From Pirellulaceae bacterium (GTDB lineage Bacteria; Planctomycetota; Planctomycetia; Pirellulales; Pirellulaceae): a stretch of 7,215 nucleotides of DNA. The notes under the pieces are model-generated. The model was not told the DNA's origin. It searched no databases and was given only the letters and a program-made list of their open reading frames with translations. The position numbers and the translations under genes were made by a program. How positions within the stretch are numbered: position 1 is the stretch's first letter; each line of letters begins with the position of its first letter. Below, in pieces: positions 1-7,082 of the stretch. Where the stretch lies: the NCBI GenBank assembly GCA_030744095.1, contig JASLRF010000250.1, positions 1-7,215 of the forward strand. The letters run 5' to 3'.

Positions 1-2325
1 CGACATATCTGTTACGGCTCGCCGAATAGTGGTTATTCGTTGACGGAGTTTGCGAATCGTCCGTTCTGGTCGGGTGCCTACGGGTCGATCGCTTGTCCTG
101 CGGGTCACCAGTTCAATGAAATTCGCTGGTTGAACGATCCACGTTACGCGCGCGACTATTTGCATTACTGGTTTCGCACGCCTGGGGCGCAACCTCGCAA
201 ATACTCATCGTGGATGGCCGACTCTGCCTGGGCAACGCATCAAGTGCATCCTAACAAAGAGTTCATTGTCGATCTGTTGCCCGACTTGATCAAAAACGAC
301 GAAGAGTGGAAGCGGCGACACTGGGTGCCGGAAATGAAGATGTTTTGGCAAACGGGTCACGATGATGGCATGGAATTCAATATTAACAGCCGCCAGACCA
401 GGGACATCTTGCGCGGCGATCGCGCCTATCGCCCGACCTTCAACTCCTACATGTGGGCCGATGCCAATGCGCTCGCTCGCATCGCTAACCTTGCCGGCAA
501 CAAAGAACAAGCAGCCAAGTATCGCCAGCAGGCTGTCGAACTCAAGAAGCGTATTCAAACGCAACTCTGGGACCCCAAGCGTCAGTTTTTCTTTCCTATG
601 TCATCTCGTGATGAGAAAGACAAAGAGGGCAACGTCGTTAAGGCGAACACGCTTACCTATCAGAGTGGTAAACATGCTGGTAGTGCTCATGGCCGAGAGC
701 TTCATGGCTATGTCCCTTGGGCGTTCAACTTGCCAGACGCTGGTTATGAAGAGGCTTGGAAGTTCTTGATGGATCGCGACTATTTCTTTGCTCCCTTTGG
801 ACCGACCACGACCGAACGCAACGACCCGATGTTCTTGTTGCAAAGGGGATGTTGTTGGTGGAGCGGGCAATCGTGGCCATTTGCCACAACCCAGACACTC
901 AAAGCAATGGCCAATGTCGTACACAACTATAAGCAGCAGTACGTCACGCGTGACGACTACCTCAAGCTGCTTCACATTTTTGCCATCTCCCATCGAAAAG
1001 ATGGTAAGCCCTATATTGCCGAAGCGCTGCACCCGGACACAGGTTCGTGGGATGGTCACGACATGCCCAATCGCAGCGAACACTACTTTCATTCGAATTT
1101 CAACGATCTGGTTATCACCGGGTTGGTTGGGCTGAAGCCGTCCGATGGCGATCAACTGACGATCGATCCGTTGGCACCACCGTCATGGGAATATTTCGCT
1201 CTGGACAACGTACCCTATCGCGGTCATCGCTTGTCGATCTTTTGGGACAAGACGGGAAAGCGGTATGAACGTGGTGCAGGATTACATCTGTTGGTCAACG
1301 GTACGAAACTCGCCTCGTCGCCAACTTTGAGCAAGTTAACGGTAACTCTTCCGGCCGCACGCGAAGTGCCAATGCTCAAAGAGGTTCGTTTCAACTACGC
1401 AGTCAACAACGATGGCGACTACTTCCCCCACTTCGCTGCCTCGATCGTTGGAAAAGGCAGTTCGCTCAGCATGATTTGTGATGGTGAATCTCGGTACGAC
1501 ATTCGGCCCGTCGATCGCTGGACGGCACTTGGTTCTGAGAGTTCGACCGATTGGGTGTCGATCGACCTGGGAATGTCCCGAGCGATTGATACCGTTAAAG
1601 TCAATTTGCTGGATGATGGCAAAGGTATCGTTCCACCGAAGTCGTTTGACCTACAGTATCACAACGGCAAAAGTTGGACCGACGTGCCAGGTCAAACTCG
1701 TTCGCCTCAAGCCCCTGCGGGTCGGCGCCCGAATACGATTACCTTCGCTGAAACGAAAATCCAAAAACTACGGGTTGTGCTGCATCACGCGGACGGCGCG
1801 CAAAGTGGCCTGACGGAGATTGAAGTCTGGGGACCTGGCAAACGCCCCTATCAGCCCCCTTCGCCGCCGAAGGGGAACATTGCTGCTAACTCCATAGGCA
1901 AAGGATTTCCAAAAGCGACTTGCTCGCACCATGACATTTACGGCGGCGTCCCCAGCTCGGCAATCGACGGGAGAATCATCCACAAATCCAATCCCGTCAA
2001 TCGCTGGACGAGCTACGGATCGCCCAACAAGTCGGATTGGCTGGAGATCGACTTTGGCGAGAAAAAGGAAGTAAGCCGGGCCGTGATACATATCTATGAT
2101 GACCGCGGCGGCGTTCAAGCTCCGACGCAGATGCGAGTGGAGACTTGGAACGGAACTGCCTGGGTTGAAGCGCAGCAACAAGTCGCCGACCCGAAACTTC
2201 CCGTGGGTAGCAGGGCAAACACAATCACATTTTCCAAGGTCACGACCAGTAAATTGCGCATCGTCTTTACTCACAAAGGCAAAGCTCGCAGCGGCGCGAC
2301 GGAGATTGAGGTTTGGCGCGAGTAA
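1..2325 (+). CDS. MGH1/GH63-like (alpha/alpha)6 glycoside hydrolase with two C-terminal F5/8 type C domains, 5'-truncated
   Basis: The frame is open from base 1, so the gene enters from outside the window; the TTG at 40 is only an internal leucine. 774 residues are visible (numbered from base 1). Residues about 15-380 resemble the six-hairpin glycosidase fold of mannosylglycerate hydrolase-like/GH63-type enzymes. Visible motifs are DDGMEFN (121-127, E125), the aromatic strip WWSGQSWPF (286-294), AEALHPDTG (340-348, E341) and EHYFHSNFNDLVITG (360-374). Acidic residues D121/D122/E125 and E341/E360 are candidates for catalysis by family analogy. A beta-rich module follows (about 381-457), then two discoidin-like domains (about 474-611 and 626-774) joined by a proline-rich linker. 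The discoidin domains probably bind carbohydrate. The substrate cannot be read from sequence. Any signal peptide lies in the missing N-terminus. Position just ahead of two sulfatases suggests a role in degrading a sulfated glycan. The fold call is fairly secure; the linkage hydrolysed is unknown. Confidence 0.8.
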   Translation, partial: RHICYGSPNSGYSLTEFANRPFWSGAYGSIACPAGHQFNEIRWLNDPRYARDYLHYWFRTPGAQPRKYSSWMADSAWATHQVHPNKEFIVDLLPDLIKNDEEWKRRHWVPEMKMFWQTGHDDGMEFNINSRQTRDILRGDRAYRPTFNSYMWADANALARIANLAGNKEQAAKYRQQAVELKKRIQTQLWDPKRQFFFPMSSRDEKDKEGNVVKANTLTYQSGKHAGSAHGRELHGYVPWAFNLPDAGYEEAWKFLMDRDYFFAPFGPTTTERNDPMFLLQRGCCWWSGQSWPFATTQTLKAMANVVHNYKQQYVTRDDYLKLLHIFAISHRKDGKPYIAEALHPDTGSWDGHDMPNRSEHYFHSNFNDLVITGLVGLKPSDGDQLTIDPLAPPSWEYFALDNVPYRGHRLSIFWDKTGKRYERGAGLHLLVNGTKLASSPTLSKLTVTLPAAREVPMLKEVRFNYAVNNDGDYFPHFAASIVGKGSSLSMICDGESRYDIRPVDRWTALGSESSTDWVSIDLGMSRAIDTVKVNLLDDGKGIVPPKSFDLQYHNGKSWTDVPGQTRSPQAPAGRRPNTITFAETKIQKLRVVLHHADGAQSGLTEIEVWGPGKRPYQPPSPPKGNIAANSIGKGFPKATCSHHDIYGGVPSSAIDGRIIHKSNPVNRWTSYGSPNKSDWLEIDFGEKKEVSRAVIHIYDDRGGVQAPTQMRVETWNGTAWVEAQQQVADPKLPVGSRANTITFSKVTTSKLRIVFTHKGKARSGATEIEVWRE
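1420..2322 (+). repeat. Tandem duplication of F5/8 type C-like domain inside the glycosidase gene
   Basis: The two C-terminal modules align at an offset of about 162 residues. DRWTALGS (505-512) matches NRWTSYGS (667-674); WVSIDLG matches WLEIDFG; LLDDGKGIVPP matches IYDDRGGVQAP; RPNTITF matches RANTITF; SGLTEIEVW matches SGATEIEVW. At DNA level the TEIEVW segments (1812-1830 and 2298-2316) agree at 17 of 19 bases, but the rest is clearly diverged. The modules therefore look like an old intragenic duplication, not a recent repeat. Discoidin-type domains of this kind in glycosidases usually bind sugars. Confidence 0.75.
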
Positions 2326-2428
2326 ACGAAGCGGTTTCGCGATTACCCAGGCACCATGGCGCGCGGCATTTTTGGCTGCAGGATCATGACGTCGAATCCG
2401 ACCGATAAATAATCAAACAGAGACAGCA

Positions 2429-4150
2429 ATGAACACGACAAAATTATTCACATCAGTTCTGACGACAGCCGTCATGGTCGTCAGCCTTAGCCTGGCGACA
2501 AGCAGCGTTTGGGCGGCCGACGCACCGAACATCGTGTTGATCATGTCCGACGACATGGGATTCTCAGACATCGGTTGCTACGGGGGTGAGATCAACACGC
2601 CCCATCTCGATCAGCTTGCCAATCACGGCGTGCGGTTTTCGCAGTTCTACAACACCGCGCGGTGTTGTCCGACGCGCGCGGCCTTGCTGTCCGGGGTATA
2701 TCAGCATCAGGCGGGCATCGGGCTGATGACCGGCGACAAACAACTGCCAGGCTATCGCGGCGAACTGGGGCGCAATGTGGTATCGATCGCCGAGGCGCTG
2801 AGTACCGCCGGGTATCGCCGCTATATGACCGGGAAATGGCATGTCACGAAGCACGTCGGCCCGGAAGGCCCCAAGGGTAATTGGCCGCTGCAACGTGGCT
2901 TCGAGAAGTTCTACGGTACGATCATTGGCGCGGGCAGCTTCTACGATCCGGCAACGCTGTGTCGAGGCAACACCTACATCACGCCGGTCAACGATCCAAA
3001 GTACAAGCCGAAGACCTACTACTATACCGATGCGATCAGCGACAACGCCGTCACATTCCTCAAACAGCACGCCGACGAGTCGCCCGACAAGCCGTTCTTT
3101 CTGTATGCCGCGTACACCACCGCGCACTGGCCGATGCACGCCCTGCCGCACGATATCGCCAAATACAAGGGCAAGTACGACAAGGGCTTCGCGCCGATTC
3201 GCGACGCGCGTTTGGCGAAGATGAAAAAGTTGGGTCTCGTCGCCGCCGACACGAAACTCTCACCACAGTCTGACGACTGGGAAAAGGTGGCGGACAAGCC
3301 GTGGGAAGCTCGCAACATGGAGGTCTACGCGGCGATGATCGATTCGATGGATCAAGGCATCGGTCGCATCGTCGCAGAGATTGAGCGGCAGGGTGAACTG
3401 GACAACACACTCATCTTCTTCCTGCAGGACAACGGCGGATGCGCTGAAGGCTACGGCCGCTACACGCCCAAGAACGGCTATGCCACCGACCTGAAACCGA
3501 TGGGTCCGGACGATCTACAACGAAAAATCTGGCCGCCAATGCAGACCCGCGATGGACGGCCGCTGAAGACGGGGCCGGGCGTGATGGCCGGTCCGGAAGA
3601 TACATTCATCGGCTACGGCCGAGGGTGGGCCAACGTCTCCAACACGCCGTTTCGTGAATACAAACACTTTGCCCATGAAGGCGGTATCTCCACGCCATTG
3701 ATCGTGCATTGGCCCAGCGGCATAGATCCTTCGCGCAACGGCAAGCTGGAGCATCAGCCGGGACACGTGATTGACATCATGGCGACGTGTGCCGACGTGG
3801 CCGGCGAAGTCTATCCCAAAAAGTTTGGCGAGCACGAGATCATTCCGATCGAAGGCGTGAGTTTGCGACCGGCGTTCTCTGGCAGGCCGCTGAAGCGTAC
3901 CGATGCTCTTTATTTCGAGCACCACCTCAATTGCGCGATTCGTGACGGCGACTGGAAATTGGTTTGCAAGGGACAACGTGGTCGCGAGGCCAGGGACTTT
4001 TCCTGGGAGCTCTACAATATGAAAACCGACCGCGCGGAATTACAGAACCTCGCAGACAAGAACCCCGAGAAGGTCGAGCAGTTGCTCGCGAAATGGGAAA
4101 AATGGGCGGTGCGCGCCAAAGTCCAACCGTGGCCCTATAAAACGAAATGA
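2429..4150 (+). CDS. Secreted type I arylsulfatase-like sulfatase (CCPTR active site)
   Basis: A 573-residue family S1 sulfatase that should hydrolyse sulfate esters after one cysteine is oxidised to formylglycine. The N-terminus is a Sec signal peptide with a hydrophobic core at about 9-24 and likely cleavage near VWA-AD (after 29 or 30). Expected active-site residues are all visible: metal ligands D41/D42 in SDDMG, FGly cysteine C79 in CCPTR (79-83) with R83, K135 and H137 in GKWH, H233 in TAHWP, D334/N335 in QDNGG, and probably K412 just before HEGG. The C-terminal subdomain ends with DGDWKL and ELYNMKTDRAELQNL, typical of arylsulfatases. The long stretch between QDNGG and HEGG (about 338-417) appears usual for this subgroup. 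The ATG at 2429 has a weak purine-rich leader (AGAGA, 2419-2423). It lies 103 bases after the glycosidase and overlaps the next sulfatase by ATGA. Substrate unknown. Maturation would need a formylglycine-generating enzyme encoded elsewhere. Confidence 0.93.
   Translation: MNTTKLFTSVLTTAVMVVSLSLATSSVWAADAPNIVLIMSDDMGFSDIGCYGGEINTPHLDQLANHGVRFSQFYNTARCCPTRAALLSGVYQHQAGIGLMTGDKQLPGYRGELGRNVVSIAEALSTAGYRRYMTGKWHVTKHVGPEGPKGNWPLQRGFEKFYGTIIGAGSFYDPATLCRGNTYITPVNDPKYKPKTYYYTDAISDNAVTFLKQHADESPDKPFFLYAAYTTAHWPMHALPHDIAKYKGKYDKGFAPIRDARLAKMKKLGLVAADTKLSPQSDDWEKVADKPWEARNMEVYAAMIDSMDQGIGRIVAEIERQGELDNTLIFFLQDNGGCAEGYGRYTPKNGYATDLKPMGPDDLQRKIWPPMQTRDGRPLKTGPGVMAGPEDTFIGYGRGWANVSNTPFREYKHFAHEGGISTPLIVHWPSGIDPSRNGKLEHQPGHVIDIMATCADVAGEVYPKKFGEHEIIPIEGVSLRPAFSGRPLKRTDALYFEHHLNCAIRDGDWKLVCKGQRGREARDFSWELYNMKTDRAELQNLADKNPEKVEQLLAKWEKWAVRAKVQPWPYKTK
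4147..4150 (+). other. ATGA stop/start overlap joining the two sulfatase genes
   Basis: The start ATG of the second sulfatase (4147-4149) shares bases with the TGA stop of the first (4148-4150). No Shine-Dalgarno-like sequence stands just upstream, so translation of the second gene is probably coupled to the first. This is direct evidence that the two are co-transcribed. If ATG 4159 is used instead, the genes would still be separated by only 8 bases. Confidence 0.75.
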
Positions 4151-5613
4151 GTGATTTCATGCGAGTCACAATAACGCTGTGTTTCGTTGCGATGGTCAGC
4201 TTGGCACCACGCGCAAGCGACGCCGAAACCCCTCAGGCCCGCCCGAACGTGCTGTTCATCGCAGTCGACGACCTCAACGACTGGATCAACTGCCTCGGCG
4301 GTCGCAAGAATGTTCACACGCCGAATTTCGACCGACTGGCCAAGCGCGGAGTATTGTTCACCAATGCCCACTGTGCCGCGCCGTCGTGTAACCCGTCGCG
4401 CGTGGCGGTGATGACTGGTGTCGCACCGTCATCCTCGGGCATCTACAACAACGGTCAGCAGTGGCGCGAGAGTCCGCGACTGGCCCAAGCGGTGACCTTG
4501 CCCGAGCACTTCCGCACAGGAGGCTACACGGCCTATGGCGGCGGAAAGATCTTTCACGCGCTGTCGTGGATCACCGATGGCTACGGCAAACAACAAAACG
4601 AAGCCAAACTGTGGGATCATTATTGGCCTTCGGCGACCAGCCCCATGCCGAAGCCGCAGTGGCCAACCGCGGCCGATGCCAAGCGGGCGGCCAACGGTTA
4701 TCTACATTCCAAGCCGATCGCGGTCGGCAAAGAAATCAAGGGCCGGCCGCCGCACTACTTCGATTGGGCTCCCGATGATCAGCCCGAGTCAAGTACCGCC
4801 GACTACCAGGTTGTCGATTGGGCGATCGGCGAACTGGCCAAGCAACGCGACAAACCGTTTTTCCACGCGATCGGTATTTTTCGACCGCACATCCCTTGGT
4901 ATGCGCCGACGAAGTACTTTGACCTGTATCCGGCCAAAGACGTATTTCTTCCGAAGGTCAAAGACAACGATCTGGCCGATGTGCCATCGGCGGGTCAGCG
5001 CTCGATTCGCAAGGCGTGGCATCGTTGGCTGGTTGCCAACGACGAGTGGCGTGGGGCCGTACGTGGATATCTGGCGTCGATCAGCTTCGCGGATGCCCAA
5101 TTGGGTCGCCTAATCAACGCTTTGGATAAGAGTCCGCACGCCAAGAATACCATCGTCGTGCTCTGGTCCGACCACGGGATGCACCTGGGCGAAAAGCAGC
5201 AGTGGGAAAAGTTTACACTCTTTGAAGAAGCCACCCGCGTGCCGCTGATCGTGATCTCGCCGGGCGTGACGCAAGCGGGCTCGGTCTGTTCGCGGCCCGT
5301 CAGTTTGCTGGACGTCTATCCGACGCTTAACGAATTGTGCTCGCTGCCAAAGCGTGATGACCTGGATGGGTTGAGTCTGGTGCCGTTGCTCAGAGATCCT
5401 CAGGCTGAGCGAGAGCGGCCTGCGGTGACCACCTGGGGCAAGGACAACCACGCGGCTCGTGGTCAGCGTTATCGATACATTCGCCACCCCGATGGCACGC
5501 AGCAGCTCTACGACCACAAGGTCGACCCCAACGAATGGAACAACCTTGCTGGCGATCCACAGTTCGCTGACGTGATCGCGTCGCATCGGAAATGGCTGCC
5601 CAAGTCTGAATAG
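4147..5613 (+). CDS. Secreted iduronate-2-sulfatase-like type I sulfatase (CNPSR active site)
   Basis: A 488-residue S1 sulfatase whose motifs match iduronate-2-sulfatase and its bacterial relatives (SulfAtlas S1_7-like) more than the preceding enzyme. Catalytic residues seen: D41/D42 in VDDLNDW, FGly C81 in CNPSR (81-85) with R85, K134 and H137 in GKIFH, H248 in RPHIP, D342/H343 in SDHGMHLGE, and K355 in the WEKFTLFEEATRVPL block. The N-terminus is a signal peptide with probable cleavage after ASDA (about residue 26). An in-frame TAA at 4138-4140 means the start is ATG 4147 or ATG 4159 (residue 5). 4147 is chosen because it forms an ATGA overlap with the upstream stop; neither start has a clear ribosome binding site. 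The C-terminus (RYIRHPDGTQQLYDHKVDPNEWNNL) is intact. Named family members remove 2-O-sulfate from uronic acids, but many bacterial homologues are uncharacterised, so the substrate is open. Confidence 0.92.
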   Translation: MSDFMRVTITLCFVAMVSLAPRASDAETPQARPNVLFIAVDDLNDWINCLGGRKNVHTPNFDRLAKRGVLFTNAHCAAPSCNPSRVAVMTGVAPSSSGIYNNGQQWRESPRLAQAVTLPEHFRTGGYTAYGGGKIFHALSWITDGYGKQQNEAKLWDHYWPSATSPMPKPQWPTAADAKRAANGYLHSKPIAVGKEIKGRPPHYFDWAPDDQPESSTADYQVVDWAIGELAKQRDKPFFHAIGIFRPHIPWYAPTKYFDLYPAKDVFLPKVKDNDLADVPSAGQRSIRKAWHRWLVANDEWRGAVRGYLASISFADAQLGRLINALDKSPHAKNTIVVLWSDHGMHLGEKQQWEKFTLFEEATRVPLIVISPGVTQAGSVCSRPVSLLDVYPTLNELCSLPKRDDLDGLSLVPLLRDPQAERERPAVTTWGKDNHAARGQRYRYIRHPDGTQQLYDHKVDPNEWNNLAGDPQFADVIASHRKWLPKSE

Positions 5614-5629
5614 GGTTGTTTTCTCATTA

Positions 5630-6784
5630 TTACTTCCCGGTGCTCTGCCGGAATTTGCTTGGCGGCATGCCAACTGCCTTTTTGAATGCGACCGTCATGT
5701 ATTCGTCGTGTTGAAATCCGGTACGTGCAGCGATCTCGGACAGCGCGAGGTCGGTTTCCGAAAGTAAACGCTTAATCCGGTCAATCCGAATCCTCGTAAT
5801 CTCCTCGTGCGGCGTGCGACCGAGGGTTTTGCGAAAACGGTTTTCCAAGATGCGACGTGACAAGGGAACTTCACGAAGGACGTCGCCGACATTGATGCCG
5901 CTGGTGGCGTTCTCCCGAATGAACCTGACGGCTGCCGCAACGTCGGGATCGTCGATGGCGAGGATGTCGGTCGATTGACGGGGCTCGATTCCCAATGGCT
6001 TGAGCAGGATGGGTTTTGACCCAATCTTCTCGCCTGACATCATCCGGTCGAGGAGCGATGCGGCTTCGTAGCCGGTGCGATGTGTGTTGCAAATAACGCT
6101 CGACAACGGTGGATCTGCAAGGTCACAAAGCAATCGGTCGTTATCAACACCCAATACTGCAACTTCTTCCGGTACGGCGATATCGAGTTCTCGGCAGACA
6201 CCGAGCAATTGTTGCGCTTTGATGTCATAGCAGGCCATGATACCGACGGGACGCGGTAATCGCTTTAGCCAGGTCGTGAGGCCGCGTTTCTCACGGTTCC
6301 ATGAGTACGTCGGTTCCATGCGAGGAATTGAATCATGCGTGTAATACTCGCAGCCCGCCTCGCGCACGAAGCGTTCAAAATGCTGTTGGCGCCAGTTTGA
6401 CCAATTGAAGCCACCGTCTCCGCAGAACGCGAGATGTCGAAAGCCGCGTTCAACCAGATGCTCGGCGGCAATCTTGGCAATCGCCCCGTCATCGGTTTCA
6501 ACCCACGGGATATCTGGCAAATGTCGAGCGGCGCTGACATCCACAACCGGCAGCTTGGTCTTGCGCACAACACGCGCTATCTCGTCCGTCTCAATGCGCG
6601 CGATGATTCCATCGCCTTTCCACCGATTCAGCCAATTGGGCGGACGCGCACCGCGTTCCTGCTCCGGCACAAACAACGACCAACGTTCGTGATGTCGGGT
6701 GTAATCGATGATCCCTTCCAGAACACCTCGCGCGTAGGCGTTGGATGTTTCGATGAGCAAAGCTACTGAGCGCCGATGTCCCAT
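5630..6784 (-). CDS. XylR-type transcriptional regulator (LacI-like sugar sensor plus AraC-family HTH)
   Basis: A 384-residue cytoplasmic DNA-binding regulator, close to the length of E. coli XylR. Residues about 5-270 form a periplasmic-binding-protein/LacI-like sensor. The start VALLIETSNAYARGVLEGI (7-25) is characteristic, and later blocks include GFRHLAFCGDGG (114-125), PEEVAVLGVDND (205-216) and PPLSSV (225-230). Residues about 280-380 are a complete AraC HTH domain with two helix-turn-helix units (about 297-325 and 346-379); the second contains LSEIAARTGF and ends GMPPSKFR. The ATG is fixed by an in-frame stop five codons upstream (6797-6799). Its ribosome site is weak (GAGA on the minus strand). 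The gene converges on the sulfatase with 16 bases between stops and diverges from the oxidoreductase. The ligand is probably a sugar; xylose itself is not demonstrated, so no symbol is given. It may regulate the oxidoreductase, itself and possibly the enzyme genes. Confidence 0.92.
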   Translation of the reverse strand: MGHRRSVALLIETSNAYARGVLEGIIDYTRHHERWSLFVPEQERGARPPNWLNRWKGDGIIARIETDEIARVVRKTKLPVVDVSAARHLPDIPWVETDDGAIAKIAAEHLVERGFRHLAFCGDGGFNWSNWRQQHFERFVREAGCEYYTHDSIPRMEPTYSWNREKRGLTTWLKRLPRPVGIMACYDIKAQQLLGVCRELDIAVPEEVAVLGVDNDRLLCDLADPPLSSVICNTHRTGYEAASLLDRMMSGEKIGSKPILLKPLGIEPRQSTDILAIDDPDVAAAVRFIRENATSGINVGDVLREVPLSRRILENRFRKTLGRTPHEEITRIRIDRIKRLLSETDLALSEIAARTGFQHDEYMTVAFKKAVGMPPSKFRQSTGK

Positions 6785-6790
6785 GATTGC

Positions 6791-6910
6791 AATTTCTCAA
6801 GGTCGAAAAACCGTTCCACGCGATGCGCGGCAAGTAGTGTCTTTATTTACCTTGTTTTCAGCGTATCCACTCCGGTGAGCCACGGCTATGGAACGGTAAA
6901 ATTTCTCAAG
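6791..6910. repeat. 11-base direct repeat AATTTCTCAAG, copies at 6791-6801 and 6900-6910
   Basis: Two exact copies, 109 bases apart start to start. The left copy covers bases 7-17 upstream of the regulator's ATG, where its ribosome binding site would be. An exact 11-base match within about 300 bases is unlikely by chance (roughly 1 in 100 for random sequence). Each copy sits beside an arm of the inverted repeat ACCGTTCCA/TGGAACGGT, with 8 bases between on the left and 2 on the right. AraC-type regulators often bind direct repeats, so these are candidate operators. Confidence 0.5.
6810..6897. repeat. 9-base inverted repeat ACCGTTCCA (6810-6818) / TGGAACGGT (6889-6897)
   Basis: The two arms are perfect reverse complements with 70 bases between them. 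That is too far apart for a simple hairpin operator but compatible with two bound dimers or DNA looping. A single 9-base inverted pair could arise by chance in a region this size; adjacency of both arms to the AATTTCTCAAG copies is what makes it notable. Confidence 0.4.
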
Positions 6911-6941
6911 TTTTTTGCGCAGAACCTCATGGGAATAAAGG

Positions 6942-6997
6942 CGTGACGAGCGACAATGAGTAGCGTTGGCCGATTTCGTTCCGTCCATCGTGACGAG
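6942..6997. repeat. 9-base direct repeat CGTGACGAG, copies at 6942-6950 and 6989-6997
   Basis: Two exact copies 47 bases apart start to start, on the oxidoreductase side of the intergenic region. The flanking bases do not match. It may be an activator or operator element, but a 9-base repeat could be coincidence here. Confidence 0.25.
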
Positions 6998-7070
6998 AAC
7001 AGTAGCCTGGCTGTCAGGAGCCAATCGAATGGTCGTGTCGAAATACCTTGCCGAAATGAATGTTCGAAGA

Positions 7071-7077
7071 AAGGGAG
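7071..7077 (+). promoter_or_regulatory. Ribosome binding site AAGGGAG deciding the GTG start at 7083
   Basis: AAGGGAG ends 5 bases before GTG 7083, a good Shine-Dalgarno match and spacing. It supports GTG over the internal ATG at 7107, which lies inside the Rossmann strand. A rival site, AGGAG at 7016-7020, stands 8 bases before an in-frame ATG at 7029. Confidence 0.55.
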
Positions 7078-7082
7078 ATCCC

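Larger units (their letters stand above)
6785..7082. promoter_or_regulatory. Divergent intergenic region between regulator and oxidoreductase
   Basis: 298 bases with no convincing gene. Both divergent promoters should lie here, but I could not pick -35/-10 pairs with confidence. The region contains an 11-base direct repeat (6791-6801, 6900-6910), a 9-base inverted repeat (6810-6818, 6889-6897) and a 9-base direct repeat (6942-6950, 6989-6997). A weaker pair is GGTCGAAAAACC (6801-6812) and TGTCGAAATACC (7036-7047), 10 of 12 bases alike. The layout suits operator sites for the adjacent regulator; this is inference. The right edge depends on which oxidoreductase start is used. Confidence 0.55.

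Noticed and set aside
40..42. TTG as the start of the glycosidase gene
   Set aside because: The same frame is open from base 1 and encodes family-like residues before it, so the gene simply begins outside the window.
1768..2274. 168-codon minus-strand open frame inside the glycosidase
   Set aside because: It is antisense to the conserved discoidin domains and shows no recognisable motif.
2356..2378. Possible hairpin after the glycosidase stop (near-palindrome ATGGCGCGCGGCAT and a GCGGC/GCTGC stem)
   Set aside because: The stem is 5 pairs with a wobble and no T-run follows the second arm, so it is not a convincing terminator.
2386..2413. Promoter-like pair ATGACG / AATAAT with a 16-base spacer before the first sulfatase
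   Set aside because: The -35 match is weak and the implied leader would be only about 9 bases; planctomycete promoters are poorly defined, so I do not call it.
2564..3151. 195-codon minus-strand open frame inside the first sulfatase
   Set aside because: It lies wholly antisense to a complete sulfatase with all catalytic motifs; its product is low-complexity and resembles no family I know.
5614..5651. Terminator between the convergent sulfatase and regulator genes
   Set aside because: The 16-base gap holds no stem; the nearby CCGG...CCGG pair (5637-5651) is only 4 pairs and lies within the regulator's coding end.
6434..6769. 111-codon plus-strand open frame opposite the regulator
   Set aside because: It mirrors the conserved sensor-domain codons of the regulator and has no family-like features.
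6977..6982. Third copy of the CCGTTCC-type arm (CGTTCC)
   Set aside because: Only 6 bases match, which is expected by chance.
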